From Filosporella fistucella (taxonomy: Eukaryota; Ascomycota; Leotiomycetes; Helotiales): a stretch of DNA of 64,000 nt. Both the position numbers and the translations under genes were made by a program. Shown here piece after piece: positions 23,676 through 35,540 of the stretch. Where the stretch lies: assembly GCA_030077755.1 (NCBI GenBank), contig JAQJZZ010000008.1:1550001-1614000 (forward strand). The letters are read 5' to 3'. The notes below the pieces were generated by a model. It saw nothing but the letters and a program-made list of their open reading frames with translations. It was not told the origin of the DNA and did not search any database. Numbering within the stretch: position 1 is the stretch's first letter; the number at the start of each line of letters is the position of its first letter.

Positions 23676-25200
23676 ATGTCTCCACGCAATGACACACTTC
23701 TGTCCCTTTGCCTTGCGCAAGCTGAACTTTCACCTCTTCACTACCGCCACGGCTCAATCATTGTTCGAGGTGGTAAAGTCATTGGCCAGGGTCATAATTG
23801 TTACCGCAATGGATTTGACGGAGGGGCACTCAGGTCGGGCTCTTTGCCTTCGTCGTCCTTGGATGGTCCAGCGATTGCTGAACTGAAGCAGCGCTTGAAG
23901 TGTAAGCCAAAGAAGAAGCCGACTACGGATAATCAGCAGGATTATGGAACTTTCACCCCATTTGAATCCATGGGCTGTGGCCATAACTCTAACGCTCCCT
24001 TGAGCATGCATTCTGAAATGATGGCTATTCGCTCTGCACTTTCTCTATCTCCTGCTACCTTGTCTTCCCAAACCTCTGCTCGCTCAGCGAAGTGCTTCCA
24101 AAAACCGTGCTTCAAGTTACCAGGTGATTCTAAGAAACGCAAAGCCCGAGCACGCGGACTCAAAGCATACGCGAAAGCAGTCTGTGAGGAAGCTGAAGCA
24201 AGCACTGGCTGCTCCTACAGAGGCAAGTTCTCCATTCAAAAGTCGGGTTTTGAAACCGGTACATCTCAACCAGGTCAAGAACGACAACGACAAACCCAAT
24301 CACAAGGAGGGGAGCAGTGGGTTTCACGAAGCCAAGGAGGAAACGGCTTCGACCACAAGCAAAAGTTTAGAGAAGCAATCCCGTACGAACTCAGACAACG
24401 AGTTCTATCAAAATGGCTATCAGTTCAGCAAGGACCGTTATCATCACAAGTATCGTCACGGTCATTATCAGTATAAGTGCGGCTCACAGCCGCATGCTTC
24501 TATGACTCGCCCTGTACTAGGTTCGCAAACATCCAGCCCTGGCAAGAGATTTTTAGGCGCAAACAGAGCCAAAATCAAGGAAGGTCCACTGTCTTTCTCT
24601 AAAGGACACCGACTAATCGTGTAAATTTAGGTTTCAGCAACACCAAACATTTCCCAAAAACCGCAGCAAGTCTTTGTCACCAAAAACAAGTCCATCGGTT
24701 CCAAGCCAGGAATCAATGAACGAACCAAGGACTTTCGACTGAAAGGCTCAGACCTCTATGTCGCAAGGCTCGGTGGGCACAACAAAGCGCCTCCAAAAGA
24801 CCACAAGCCCAAGCCGAGTTTCAAGACAAATCCACCATCACCAAGCCTTTCTCCCATATCAGGAACCGGTTCTCTCTACGATGAACTTTCACCTCTTGCC
24901 CGAACTGTCTCTTCTAAGCCAGACATCTACGTAACAGAGCCTACTCCCATACCCGAGATCAGAGAATCAAGACCTTGCTATAGATGTGTTACTGCTATGC
25001 AAGCGGCTGGTATACGACGTGTTTTCTGGACGACACAGGGCGGCGAGTGGGAAGGTGCGAAGATTAGGGATTTGGTGGAGGCATTGGAGGTTGGTGGTGT
25101 GGGTGATGGTGAGGGTGGGCTTGGGACAGGCAAGGAAAGTAAGGGATTGTTTATTACGAAGCATGAAGTTTTGATGATGAAGAGGGTGATGGGACTCTAA
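23676..25200 (+). CDS. Cytidine/deoxycytidylate deaminase-superfamily protein with long internal insertion
   Basis: The N-terminal part (MSPRNDTLLSLCLAQAE...) keeps a deaminase fold start, and MHSEMMAIRSAL at about residue 111 supplies the H-x-E zinc/catalytic motif. The second zinc motif, PCYRC, is far downstream at 24974-24988, followed by GIRRVFWTT; the end contains TKHEVLMMKRVM. Between them lie over 300 polar residues, where deaminases usually have about 30. Frame continuity requires at least one intron. A good candidate is 24471-24630 (GTATAA, CTAATC, TTTAG), which joins the first frame (ending at 24470) to the last frame in phase 0. A second open frame (24124-24624) overlaps this region and looks equally protein-like, so the middle is unresolved. 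The superfamily deaminates cytosine, adenine or nucleotides; the substrate here is unknown and the protein may be non-catalytic. Confidence 0.65.
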
Positions 25201-25532
25201 CAAACATAATTCTAGTTATCTTCAGGAGTTTGAACTATGACTTCAGATCCGGCGAATCATGAATTTATAAACCTCTCACATAAGTCCACCAGGGTTTCTC
25301 AATGTAGTTCCAATGGTAACACGCCTTAACCTCTACCATTCTCTCAAAACACCCCGGCTTGCAGCTCCTGCCATTCCTTCCCATCAACCCTTACCATTCC
25401 CCTCTCCATACCTCCTCTCTCTCTCCCTAATTTCAGACCCATACACCTTGTCTCAATCCTCAGCCTCTATCTTCGATCACGCTTTCTCATTTCTTCTCTG
25501 TTTCTCTTCTGATTTCTGCTTCTCCAACTCTG
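25201..25532. other. Convergent intergenic
   Basis: The plus strand is strongly pyrimidine-rich from about 25340 onward, continuing into the antisense of the next gene. A 255-aa plus-strand frame starting at 25313 is Leu/Ser/Pro-rich and is best explained as the shadow of the purine-rich minus-strand gene. Confidence 0.45.
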
Positions 25533-26350
25533 TCATTCTTTCGATTCCTTACTCTGACCCTTTTCCTTCGTCCTACAGATCCTCTTTTCTAGATTCGGTT
25601 TCGTTTCCGTCTTGTTGTTCTGCCAGTCCTCTTCCCAAAATTCTCCGGTACCCCAGTTGTTCTCTGCGTTCCAATTTGGTTCTGCGTTACAGGTTTTCCC
25701 TGTATGAATTGTCTCTTTTACATCCCAGCCCTCGTTTGTATTTCCCGCATGTTTTGAATTCCAAGTCTCGTTTTTGTCCCATCTCTCTTTTGTATCCCAA
25801 GTTTCTTTGGCATCTCCAGCACCTCCTGTATCCCAATTCTCTTTCACCTCACCACTCTCCTTTGAATCCCAACTCTGCCCATCACTCCGATCTCCTTTTG
25901 CACCCAAATAGCCTCCTACATTCCAATTCCCTCCTGTGTACCAATTTTCTTCGACCTTCTCCGTCTTTGCACACTCTTGCTTGTTCTCTTCCAAAGCCTC
26001 ACCTTTTTTCTCCTCTACTATCTCCTCAACTACAGTTCTTCCTTCCATATTCTCAATCAACTCACATATGCGAACGATGACTTCCAAACGTCCCATCGCA
26101 CCCTCCAGGTCTTGGAGAAGTGGTTCACGTTGCCATTTTATTTCGATGGCTGAGATGCGGGTTTGGAGGGTTGCGAGAAGCTCTACGGGTTCTTGAATTT
26201 GGTTTTGTTTATTATCTTGATGTGACTTTGGTTGGGGGTGAGTTCGGAAAGTGAAGGCATTTTTGGCATTTCTGGAAAACTGGGTTGAGAGGGTGTATTT
26301 AGATCGGTGGACCTGCGAAATAGAAGGAAAGGTGGTGGATCGTGGACGAA
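25533..26350 (-). CDS. Protein with degenerate tryptophan-containing repeats, function unknown
   Basis: From the ATG at 26096 the minus strand encodes 187 aa. The same frame is open further upstream to about 26370 without an ATG, and a pyrimidine-rich acceptor-like site (TTTCGCAG) lies near 26310, so a spliced upstream exon is likely. The N-terminal part is a likely amphipathic helix (LLATLQTRISAIEIKWQREP then GRLEVIVRICELIENME). The C-terminal half has about ten imperfect repeats, each a Trp followed by Asp/Asn, Thr/Ser/Gly and charged residues (for example ENWDTGG, ETWDTKE, RWDKNE, NNWGTGE), spaced roughly 6-13 residues apart, ending in a basic tail. I do not recognise the family. An alternative 5' reading (26422-26183) begins with an ATG but stops early. 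Coding status rests on Trp periodicity and composition alone. Confidence 0.45.
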
Positions 26351-26422
26351 TTCCGGGATGGGATTTGAATCAAGTAGTGCGATTCGAAAGAAGTCTGAAA
26401 TATAAGTTGACCTAAAATCCAT

Positions 26423-29400
26423 AGACTATCTTTTTGATGAATCATGGGTGGTGAGATGCCTTAAGATGATGGTAGAAGACTCGACAAACGTGATAGAACC
26501 CCGATTTCATTGTTGATGATACTTCAGGATATGCGAGAATATTAATTTCGTATCATTCATTAACCTGCGTGCTCGCTCATCCCTCCAGGTTCTGAAGTAG
26601 CATAGATTACAACACAAAAGGTGACTGGAGAGCTTTCCCATGCTCACTTTAGCTTTGTGGATCTATTATTATGAGCTCAAAAATTCTATGACTACCCATC
26701 ATGTAGGCGCTGCCTCTCTGCTAGCAATGGTCTTGTGAAAACACTGAAAACAAATTTATCCTTCAAATCAAAACTGAAAATGTACGCCGTCGGGTCCTAG
26801 TGAAGATCTCAACCTAGGTTCACAGCGTTAGACACAAATAATCACTTTACCATTTACCATCTCGTCTGTGATATTAAGGGACACGTAGCCGAAATAATTT
26901 CAAGTGTAACATACGTTGGCGTTTCGTGTCGGAGGCTTTTGGAAGGTTGTTGATCAATGGCGAACACATTTTGATATTAAATAATTCTCTGCAATATGGC
27001 GGTCTGATCAGATTTCCATATACAAACGACGGCCCAAGGAAGCCCATCAAATCAAGTCAAGCCATGTAAAGGTTTTCGTCATCTATGGTACACCGCGAAG
27101 AGGAATTTGGCTTGACGAAGCAACTAACATGATGTCTGGTGAGGCATTTTCGTTTCCTTCCCCATTATTTGATGAGAGTACTAGAGTGTGTGCTTTTGCA
27201 CGGTCATAACGTGTTTCGAGAGTTATCGGCTTGTTGATCGTCTCTTCCGGCGGTATGGATGTGGAGAAGTTGGACCGAATTGTCTCAACTCATCTTGTCG
27301 AGGGTACTTTTGCCTTGAATTCCAAGTTGGATTGGCCACTAGGAAACAAATTTCTGGGATAAGGACGACTTTAAAAATTTGGAGACAGTGACAGGAATAG
27401 CGAAGGAGCCAATGAAACTAGGAATATTGAAGCTCAACTTGACAATCAGGGCGACGAAGAGGAAAGTATCCCAAACTAAAAGACCAGAAAGGTGACTTCA
27501 AAGTTCCAATGGCCAGTCGAGAAGCAACAAGATTCAAGACGTGGTAGATTGGTAGAGCTTGGGTGTTACAATTGAAGTATTCAGATGAGTAGTGCAATAT
27601 CAACAAAGATAGACCAGTAGGTACTTGATGTCCGAATTAGGAAAATGTGAGAAGGAAGCTAGAATAGCTTCATCTTCACGTGTTCCCACCGCCCACACTT
27701 AGCTTTCCCTAATATAATATAACACAAGATAAGCATTGGGCTTTCAATTATCTTACTAGGCCATCTGGTCGAGTGGTTGAGGGTCGCTCTACCTCGTTAA
27801 ATCCAAAGCTTGGGCGGATCCTGTAAAAACTTCCGTTGAGTGTGGGCACGGGCAAATTAACACTTCCGACAAAAGATGTAGGCATTCGACACCGGGCTGA
27901 ACTTTTTGACATTTTGTTTTTCCTTCCAACTTTTTTTTTGGCACCTTTTCATCTTTTATTTTGAGTGTTACAACCGAAACTCTTCGTATGAAAACAAGGC
28001 AGTGAATGCAGATGGCAATTTCTTTTTAATAATTTGGTTAATTGAGAGCATCAGTACCCCCATCTTTTTGACAAGTGACGATGAATCTAGCGGTGTACAG
28101 GAGACGCAGCCTCAATAACACAACAACAGTGGCAATTGAGGAAGATGATAAATCAGATGATAGGTCCCCAAGCAGCTAGCACGAAAGACTGACTTCAGCC
28201 TCCAATGTTCCTCCTGTCAAGTCAAGAAGAATGCTTCTCTTGAAGCTAACCTGAATTCTACAGTTTTAACAAACGCGCGAAATAAAACTTGGGTACTTCT
28301 TCTACACGAAAAATCAAGTGGCACAGAAGGAGACCATCTGAAATCCCGGTTCAGGGAATAGGTTATAAATTCCGAGTCATGATAGTAGAGGACGTGAACG
28401 ACATTTGCACCGCCGAAGAGGAATCTGATAATCTCTCCTTCATTGCCCCAGAGATTTCATCCAATACGAAGTTCACCTCAGGCAAAATAAACAAGAATAA
28501 ATCGAGGAGCCCCGTCGCAGCTGTCTTTAACATCCCCCTTCGGCCCCGAGTCCTCTGGGATTATAAGGAAAGAGGAGAATATCGCCGAGGGGTTGTTCCG
28601 GCAGTGGTTCTTTCGTACCTTTCCGGAAAACTGTACAGTACAACCGTCGAATTCAAAATGTCTCTTTACGCCTCATCTCGGTGGCACATCGTTCTGACGA
28701 CTTAAGACCACTAGCTCTTTTGAGGAAAAAAGTAGAGGGAGCTCAAATGCTGTCGGAGCCAAGCACCATTTCGTCAATCTTAGGGAATATAGAGAAATTG
28801 TATGATGAGCCACTTGTACTTAAAGTCCTAGAAAGAGGATAAATGGGAGGATCTGCTGAAATGGCTCAAAGGCCGTGGGTGAAAACTCTATAGGTTCAAT
28901 GATACAGATTTGATGGGACTTTTAATTTAAGGGAGAAAAACATATAATGGCCATGGACACCCGTTGGCTGATTGCCAGAAGCTCCTTTTGCTGATGCTCT
29001 TATACTTGTATATCCACCAGTTGACATTGGACCTTTTGCTGGCTGAATCATGGACGGATATGGATTTTAAGCTGTATTTGTTAGGACTAACGTATGTTTA
29101 TATCAGCTAGAGTAGAATAAAACCGTGTCTTTTCGATCGCTGTCCTCAAATCAATAACTCGTGAGTTGAGGCCATTTTCATAGGATCCAACGTGGTGAAT
29201 GAAAGTCGCAGGTGATGTACAAGAGCTCATACAGTACTGAGTCAAGTGTTGGCATGCTAAGGCGATCGGTACGCAACAAATCAGGCTTCAAATTCTTGTC
29301 ATAAGCTACTCACAATACGGACTTAGAGCCCCAGGTTGAGATTGCTGCCAATGCAGGTGCTGCTCTTGTTCCTCACGTTGATTTGCACGTGGTTATCATG

Positions 29401-32400
29401 TGCGCTCTTTCCACTTTCGTCCTCATACCTCAACACCCTCAACAGCATCTTGTTTATCACATCTCTGCCGTCTTCCAAGAAACTGAAACAGAGAAAGTTG
29501 GTGCCTCGGTGTGATGCATTCATCATATCACTCAGCATCAAAATCGTTTCCATGCCCGTGCAAGGCTCCAGGCGAATACAGGCTACCACAGCCAATTGTG
29601 GCACTTCTGCACCACTTTATCGTGCAGCCTGGAATCAGCATCATCCACGTTCACAGGCGACTAAGACAATGACCGCAGCAAACATGCATACCAAGCTTCC
29701 ATTTGAGGATAGCGAGGTAGTAGGATCTATCTATCTGCCTGTCATCTGGCCTCTGGTGTCTCGCGGATACAGTCGGGAAAAGGAATGTGTGAATATGAAC
29801 GCGAATAATCTCGCATGTCATTACTCATTGACGGGCCGCGGCGGGCAGAAGGCGGGGACGTAATCGGCAGGAGAAGGTTTATCGATACGGAGGCATTTCT
29901 TGTCTCCTGGATGATGCTGCATGTGTTGGGCTTCAACAACGAAGGAAACGTGGAAAGGAACCGCCCACCGTTCTGCCGGATGGAGTCTCAAGAGGGGTAC
30001 CACCAATCCTACGTGACAGACAGTCAAGCCAGCCGCGGGTGTGAGAAGTCCATCGTGAGTTTTCGGCGGTGCCTCACAAAGGCAGTTCGTCGAGAGCGAT
30101 TTCGCTGCTTGAATTCTTCATCGGAGGTTGTATCATTGGATGTATGTGAAGCCGTCTAGAGTGGGGATCGTGATGCAGGAGGAGGAGCTTTGAACTTAGG
30201 CTGGGAAAATTTGCTGGCTGGCAGAGTGGGATACCGCAGTTGGACTCGACAAGAAACTTTTACTTCAACCCGCAACCGACGTCAGGTCGCAAATCTACTT
30301 CCTCTTGAGAACAGCTAGATCGGCTCTGAAAGGTCTGGAATCTTTTGTGTACGGGACGGTGTGGATGGGTCCGATGGGTACAGCTATTTATTATTCGACA
30401 TTTTCAATTGGCGGCGGGTGCCCGAAGCGCGATTCCACCCGGTTTTCCTCCCCAATCCTCAAGAGGCTGTTTTAGATGGATTGAAGGTGATTTGTTCTTC
30501 CGGAACCGATAAGCTGAGATTTTTCTGCTTTTGATCTGCTCCATTACTTGCTGAATGGCCGGAACCTTCGAAGAGATCGTATCCAACGATCTCAACAGAT
30601 TATACGGAGTGAGTTCTATGTCAAGGTTGCGGAGCCCACAACCCAGCCACCATGATGGTTCGCAATGACCAAAACCTTGTGGAGAAAAGTATCATCCCCA
30701 TCAAAAATGTTAAGGGTCCTCTGGCCAACGAACAGGTCTCCATCCCAAAGTCTAATCCCCAAATCCACCGTTTTGTAACGGTGGCGTTAGCAGACCAATG
30801 CCTGCTGCGGCAGTGGCCTTCATCTGATCTTGGATTGTTTGGGTCAGTGAAACTATACTGCATACAAATTAGTGTCAGATATTTTTGTTTTGTACCAGTC
30901 AGGAGACACCAGATTGAGACTATCGGATTTCCTGGGAACGATCATGCTGTTGGATCGTCAGCCTGATTATCGTGTCTGATAATTATAATCCTTGGGATCA
31001 TGAATGGCTGATCTGACTGCAGAGACTCGTAAGAGAGAAGGCAGGCAAGAATTGCTTGTCATCGTCGACGAGTCAGCCAAAAAATGTGACACAAAGAGGT
31101 GTGGCCAACAAGAGAAGCATGTGGTTGCACACGCTCGACGCATCGAATTTCAGATTGGCCTTTTCTTGAATCACACAGGCAGGCGTTCCGGCTGGGGAAT
31201 CCCGAGCTTCTAACCCAGTTCCCGCCGGCCACAGCGTTCTGATTACCAAGATTGATTTTACTCGAAATTGTGAACAGCGTTCCGCGGGTGGCGGACTCGA
31301 CACTGTCTCCGTATCGTCTAGCCAGGGGTGGATGAAGTCGACGAAGTCCTTGATAGATCATCAGACAAGTAACACGGAGGTACTAAAGTTCCAGAAGTAA
31401 GTACAAGTGGGGAGAAGGCTTTCATCCAAAATTGCAATAAAAGTCTTCTTAGGAGAAAATCTATTTCCATCCAGATGCTCCGATGAGGGAAATAAGGAGC
31501 CCTTCTCCGCACCAGGCGCGATGAAATATGCAGTTGTCAGGATGACCTCGTTGGTTGAAAGAAAATATCGTGGGATTCTTTTCATGTGAGTAGCGAGCTG
31601 GACGGACTAACGGACAGACTTTTACTGTCCGAACAGGGTGGCTACATTGAGAACGAGACTTCCAGATGTGATACTACTTCCATATGCTTCATTAAGCATC
31701 ACAAGTATTCTGCGTCACGATAGGATTTAGAAGTCTTTTTAATTCCAAGACAGACTTGGCACACCTACTGTACATAGGATTCGGGTCCGATTAAGGGTCT
31801 GTTCAGCACCAGCAGGAATAGCCGCGAGAGCATCCTGTTGATCAAAGCACAAGCAGCACCACTATTTCAGGGCAAGCACAGATTAAAGTATCGAGGACGC
31901 CTCCAGGACGCGCTGCCAATGTAGCATTCGAGTCATCAGAAAATTAATTGCCATTGGGTTTATTGTTCACGAGGTCTAATGAACACACCATGAAGCCTGA
32001 AATCTATCACTAGTTTTGAGATTTCATTTACGACTGATGACTCGAGGCAGCCTTCATCACGATCAAGTCATTACTCAGACCACGATCCCCGAGGCTACAT
32101 ACAGCACTGCGAATAACAAAATATGGGGTGGTAAGATAAAAGAAAGTCATGACGAGGACAACTACAAGCCTCCATACCAGTGAAATTGGCGCTGATCGGG
32201 GGGTTCAGTGGGCAATTGCTGGTTGGTCCAGGGAGTAGTGGAAATGGCCACCGCCCTTCTGCTTTTCATGTCGGATGAGTGTGAGAGGGTGTGTCGAGGA
32301 TGTGGGATGGTGTGGTAATTCTACAGGGAGACGGACTATGACTGGCTGCGGGCTCTTGGGGGAATTAGCAAGCTGGCCACTGCTGAACTGAAATTACGAG

Positions 32401-33099
32401 GTCAAAAGTCGTCCCACAGGACCGAGCTGTCCCATTCTCCGTACTCGTACGCAAAGTGCCAGTCGCAAGGCAAGGTGTCAGCAGCACACATAGTGCAGTG
32501 AGTGAGGGGGAACGAACGGAAAGGGGATGACAGAAGGGTGATTCTTTGAGATGAGACCTATTATTGCTGTGGGAGCGTAGGAGGAAAGGGGCGATGCTGG
32601 TTGCGTAGTTGACTAATAGCTCCTGATTCTCTGGCCACAGCTAGGCAGTGAGATATTGGAGGTGTGTTTCTGCTGGGTATCTAAATTTGAATCTTTTTGA
32701 CAGGGCAAAGGCATCCAGACTTCACTTTGTTCCTCCTTCCTCCGCGTTCCAATGTAATAATCAGGTATCAAATAGTCAATAGAGTAGATATGGAGCCATC
32801 AGCCAAGGAGCACAACACCGCACAGCCGACAAGGACCTTGGGCCGATGCAGTAGAGACAGAGGCAAAGCAACGAGAAATTTTCGAGATTCACGCAGACCA
32901 AGGAGCCAAACCCAAGGAGGAGTGGGAGGGGGAGCCAGGAGAGTGGCTGTGGGAAAACAAAGAGCGGAGCGGTGATGTGGTGGTGATGGTGGTGGTTGTG
33001 GTGGTGGAACAATTTGACCTGACTACGGATGTATGGACTTCTAAGTGGTGCAGTCATTCGTGGTGGTGGATCGGGGGTTGGGCCGAGCTGGTGTAAATA
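26423..33099. other. Long gene-poor region, no gene recognised
   Basis: About 6.7 kb with no frame I can assign. The longest candidates are 28289-28705 + (138 aa, basic N-terminus), 29336-29863 + and 29815-30159 +, all without motifs or convincing splice continuations. The left part (26.4-29.3 kb) is AT-rich; the right part (30-33 kb) is more mixed. I saw no transposase, reverse transcriptase or terminal repeats. It may be regulatory, decayed mobile DNA or host non-coding transcripts. Confidence 0.45.
32975..33009. repeat. GGT/GTG microsatellite-like run
   Basis: Plus strand shows an imperfect run of GTG/GGT triplets (GTGGTGGTGATGGTGGTGG and onward), upstream of the cyclin gene leader. Confidence 0.8.
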
Positions 33100-34553
33100 A
33101 TTGCGGTGCACTACTGTATGATACCTTCCTACGCTCCCCCTACCGCTCCGTAGGTACATGCATACCTGTACAAGTGCAATTCAATTTTGTGCAAAACACT
33201 ACTGTGCCCTAGGTATTGCCGCTACACCCACACACTCATGACATTTTCACTAACCACACACCCTTCTCCCACTCTTACCCGCTCCTCCCACACCCCCTTC
33301 CACATCTCTGCCTCTCCACTGCCTCTACCTCTGTCTCTGTGCCAATCCCAAATTTACTTAGCCGAAGCCGACCAGTCCGTACCAGCTCTGCACTGCTGCA
33401 CTTATCACTGCACTGCACTCGTTGCGTCTCTCGCTCCTGACACTCCCGTCTGTCTCCGTCACCCTCTCACCCTTCTTCCATTTCCATCGCCAAACCTGCA
33501 TCTACCATACCTTACCTACTCTCACCTCACCGCATCCTGCCCTGCCCTACCCTACTCTCTCTTCTTCTACCTCCTCTCCTTCAACCTCATCCTTCTCCTG
33601 TCTGCAGGTGACAGCCTTCTCCCTCTTCATCCTCATCCATCCATTCTCTCTGTCTACAAACGACTTCGAAGGGGTCTTCAACACCGGCTTCTCGACGTCA
33701 GGTTCAGGCCTACACATCCTGCGTTCCGACTTTGCCTGCGAGATTGGGTAAACCGTGAGGTCATCCCATTGACGACCGATTACACGAAAAGGTGCGTACA
33801 TATTTCATTACATAATTGAGGATTACCTGGATACTACTCAACAATGCCTGCGAATACTGTGGTTCGAACGAAGAAACTCAACTTCCAAAAATTGTTTCCT
33901 GTGGTCCACCCGGCTTGTTTTGATGGTCGCGATCTTCACACCACAACCACCACCCACCATATCCAGCAACAATCCAGCATTCCTCCGACGAAACACCAAC
34001 GGAACAAATTTTCCATTGTGTCCTGCCAGAACATTCGCCGGATTTTACACCTTCCAGAGATTTCACATTTGCTCGTACACTTACGTCTGAGGGTTGTCAC
34101 AGAATTGGCACTGTGCTCAGGATCCTTCGGAACTTGTGCTAACCATTTCGTCACAGACCACTTAAACCTCCAAGACTCGAGCAATACATCTCCGCCGCAT
34201 GGTAGATTCGCGTTGAATTCGTGGATCGGTGTCAAGCACTGTTTTTCGTGAAGGTTTTGTTTTTCGAGTTCGGTTCAGGGTCAGGAATTCAGTCGTGCTA
34301 TTGAAGTCACTCCATCGTCTTTTGGGGCTAAGAAAATTTTCAACTCAAGATTCACTGCACACAATCGATGGCAGAGAAAACTTGTTAAATTTTCGCTCAT
34401 CAACTTCTTTGCCAAACACACATCGTCGGATCCTCAAGACATCGCGAGCTTCGAGCAGTCAGATTTCCTCTAACTTCCTCGAATCATCCTAGCAAGAAAC
34501 ATCTTCTTGCTCCCGACCGAGGTTCAATAGAATCTCCGTCGGCCTCTCGAAAC
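33100..34553 (+). promoter_or_regulatory. Long pyrimidine-rich leader/promoter of the cyclin gene, with upstream ORFs
   Basis: From about 33190 to 33650 the plus strand is almost entirely C and T, as in promoters and 5' leaders of highly regulated fungal genes. An ATG at 33844 opens a 135-codon frame ending at 34251, about 300 nt before the cyclin ATG, and a second 87-codon frame (34229-34492) overlaps its end. If the transcript starts in or just after the pyrimidine tract, these are upstream ORFs that could restrain translation. Transcription start is inferred, not seen. Confidence 0.4.
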
Positions 34554-35540
34554 TTGCCCATCATGATGGCTTCCGGTGGCGTTTGTGCGGTACTCGATTA
34601 CGAATTGGACCAGATCACGGAGTATGTTGCGGACATGGCTCAGCGACTTGTCAATCCCTCCTCTCCAGTCTCTCCAGCATTTCGAAAGTTCGTCTCAGGT
34701 TTGCTATCCTCTACACGACTTCCCAGCACCACGATCCTTCTTGGTATGAATTACCTCGCCCGCCGAATGAACATCTTCAACGCCGCTGTCCCCATCCCAA
34801 AGGTTACGGACGGAACAGTATGGCGCATGCTTACAATCGGTCTCCTTCTCGGAAGCAAGTTCTTGGACGATAACACGTTCCAGAACCGCTCATGGTCGGA
34901 AGTCAGCGGTATTCCAGTTGCGGAGTTGAACACTTTGGAACACGAGTGGTTGGAGGCGATGCAATGGAGCTTGTATGTCAATCTCGACAAGAGTGCCGAC
35001 TACAATGCTTGGCTTCAAAGCTGGCAAGATTGGCGTGACGTGAAGAACATGCAACGCAAGGCAACCCTCGATCGACTCGCCCCATTGGCTCCTATCGATA
35101 CAAACGTTCAACGTCCTCGTCCATACTCGCAAGCATACAATGGCTATAACAAGTCTGCCTCGCGCCCTCAATCAACCTTCCAATCCTACGATCAAAATGC
35201 CTGGACGAATCCGTATCCTACACCACACCTCACACCTCCTTCCGCTCCAGACTCTGGTGTTAATACCCCCGAGTATACTGAGTTTTTGAGTGCTACTGGT
35301 GGTGCACCTCGCTGGAACGATTGGGCAGTGTATAATCAATACAATCAAAAGATGGGAAGTTTCGAGGTCAAGTCGGCTAGATCTTACACTGGTCCTACAA
35401 TCCCGACTCCTCCACACCACCCAATGCATTACGGAAATGGCTGGGACACTCCTGCCAACTCCCAATGCGTTAACTGCACCCACTACTACCCATCGTATTT
35501 GGTTGACCACCAAGGATACAGAGCCCCGATCATGTGTTAA
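34554..35540 (+). CDS. Pcl/Clg1-like cyclin
   Basis: Single-exon 328-aa protein. The cyclin box spans about residues 30-155: FVSGLLSSTRLPSTTILLGMNYLARR, then WRMLTIGLLLGSKFLDDNTF and the NRSWSEVSGIPVAELNTLEHEWL block, which contains the KFLDD and E..FL-like positions that contact the CDK. This matches PHO80/Pcl-type fungal cyclins, most like Clg1, rather than mitotic B-type cyclins. Such cyclins pair with Pho85-family kinases (PHOA/PHOB in moulds) in nutrient, phosphate and morphogenesis signalling. The C-terminal half is low complexity (Pro/Ser/Tyr/Asn), with TP and SP sites, and ends in a Cys/Tyr-rich segment (CVNCTHYYPSY). Met at residue 4 or 5 could be the real start. A long leader precedes it. 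Confidence 0.8.
   Translation: MPIMMASGGVCAVLDYELDQITEYVADMAQRLVNPSSPVSPAFRKFVSGLLSSTRLPSTTILLGMNYLARRMNIFNAAVPIPKVTDGTVWRMLTIGLLLGSKFLDDNTFQNRSWSEVSGIPVAELNTLEHEWLEAMQWSLYVNLDKSADYNAWLQSWQDWRDVKNMQRKATLDRLAPLAPIDTNVQRPRPYSQAYNGYNKSASRPQSTFQSYDQNAWTNPYPTPHLTPPSAPDSGVNTPEYTEFLSATGGAPRWNDWAVYNQYNQKMGSFEVKSARSYTGPTIPTPPHHPMHYGNGWDTPANSQCVNCTHYYPSYLVDHQGYRAPIMC

Noticed and set aside
25313..26080. 255-aa plus-strand frame rich in Leu, Ser and Pro
   Set aside because: Best explained as the antisense shadow of the purine-rich minus-strand Trp-repeat frame; no motif of its own.
27761..27830. tRNA-like stretch with GGTCGAGTGGTTGAGGG resembling an A box
   Set aside because: No matching B box (GGTTCRANTCC) and no acceptor stem pairing could be found; at most a degenerate relic.
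29336..30159. Frames with a hydrophobic start (175 and 114 aa)
   Set aside because: No signal-peptide-like cleavage region followed by a coherent domain; no introns linking them.
33187..33819. 210-aa plus-strand frame in the CT-rich region
   Set aside because: Composition is dictated by the pyrimidine tract; overlapping frames are equally open.
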